Source: Parcubacteria group bacterium GW2011_GWA2_40_23 (lineage in GTDB: Bacteria > Patescibacteriota > Patescibacteriia > UBA11705 > JABHMO01). From it: 49,239 nt of DNA. Within the stretch, counting starts at the first letter, position 1; each line of letters starts with the position of its first letter. Of this stretch, positions 49,202 to 49,239 are shown piece by piece. Made by a program: the position numbers and the translations under genes. The notes under the pieces were generated by a model. The model did no database searches. It was not told the origin of the DNA and was given only the letters and a program-made list of their open reading frames with translations. Where the stretch lies: positions 81,197 to 130,435 of the forward strand of contig LBYP01000001.1 in NCBI GenBank assembly GCA_000996245.1, read 5' to 3'.

Positions 49202-49239
49202 AATACTTACTTCAAGCGAAGTTTTGCCGTTTAAATGTT

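Overview
The window reads as a piece of a small, AT-rich genome from the candidate phyla radiation (Patescibacteria). Most genes look roughly 35-40% GC by eye and are separated by short gaps full of repeats. Several families that I associate with this group are present (DUF5663-, DUF5667- and DUF5671-like proteins, a PEGA/propeller protein, a very large Ala/Lys/Glu-rich protein). TGA is an ordinary stop codon (it ends dtd, greA and the methyltransferase gene), so this is not one of the TGA-recoded lineages. No rRNA genes and no CRISPR array were seen.

Layout. 1-8048: the 3' part of dnaE, a single-pass membrane protein, then a T-box-controlled operon of a membrane protein, dtd, an S23/four-helix-bundle protein and thrS. 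8186-8908: a GC-rich orphan gene on the minus strand. 9048-16931: an envelope and polysaccharide block with a secreted subtilase carrying FG-GAP repeats, GtrA, an RmlC-like epimerase, a CDP-alcohol phosphatidyltransferase, a HIT protein, RmlB, a fused RmlD-RmlA and a membrane protein. The four dTDP-L-rhamnose activities are therefore all here. 16977-23438: a PEGA protein, then a cluster of two small proteins and a giant low-complexity protein with an in-frame TGA. 23626-28348: murA, an S41 protease, rplI and pyrG. 28469-32464: a GT-B-like protein, a GC-rich cyclic-nucleotide-binding protein, greA and a DUF5671-like membrane protein. 32587-35381: a GC-rich methyltransferase and a minus-strand accessory group (tiny membrane protein, HEPN-like protein, YHYH-like secreted protein, GIY-YIG protein) ending at tRNA-Gln. 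35463-44508: a YibE/F protein, three more GC-rich orphan genes, a class III adenylate cyclase, a PlsC-HAD fusion, an EamA transporter, a GH-like protein and two exported proteins. 44650-44746: an unusual tRNA-like RNA. 44861-48613: M16 protease, tpiA, fba and a TPR protein. 48759-49239: tRNA-Thr and a probable small RNA or leader.

Three signals stand out. (1) Six GC-rich genes at five loci each sit with a consensus-like promoter and a strong terminator, like phage 'moron' cassettes placed in a chromosome; at four loci the terminator directly abuts a dispersed ATTCGTAA repeat. (2) The T-box before the thrS operon matches the tRNA-Thr(GGU) gene of the same window: its UGGA bulge fits the tRNA's UCCA end and an ACC triplet fits the anticodon. 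(3) A tRNA-like RNA at 44650 starts where its strong promoter should initiate, has an acceptor-like stem and a canonical T-arm, but has no normal anticodon loop. Several families of inverted repeats also fill the gaps, run into the 3' ends of dtd, thrS and pyrG, and in one case bracket the S23 gene.
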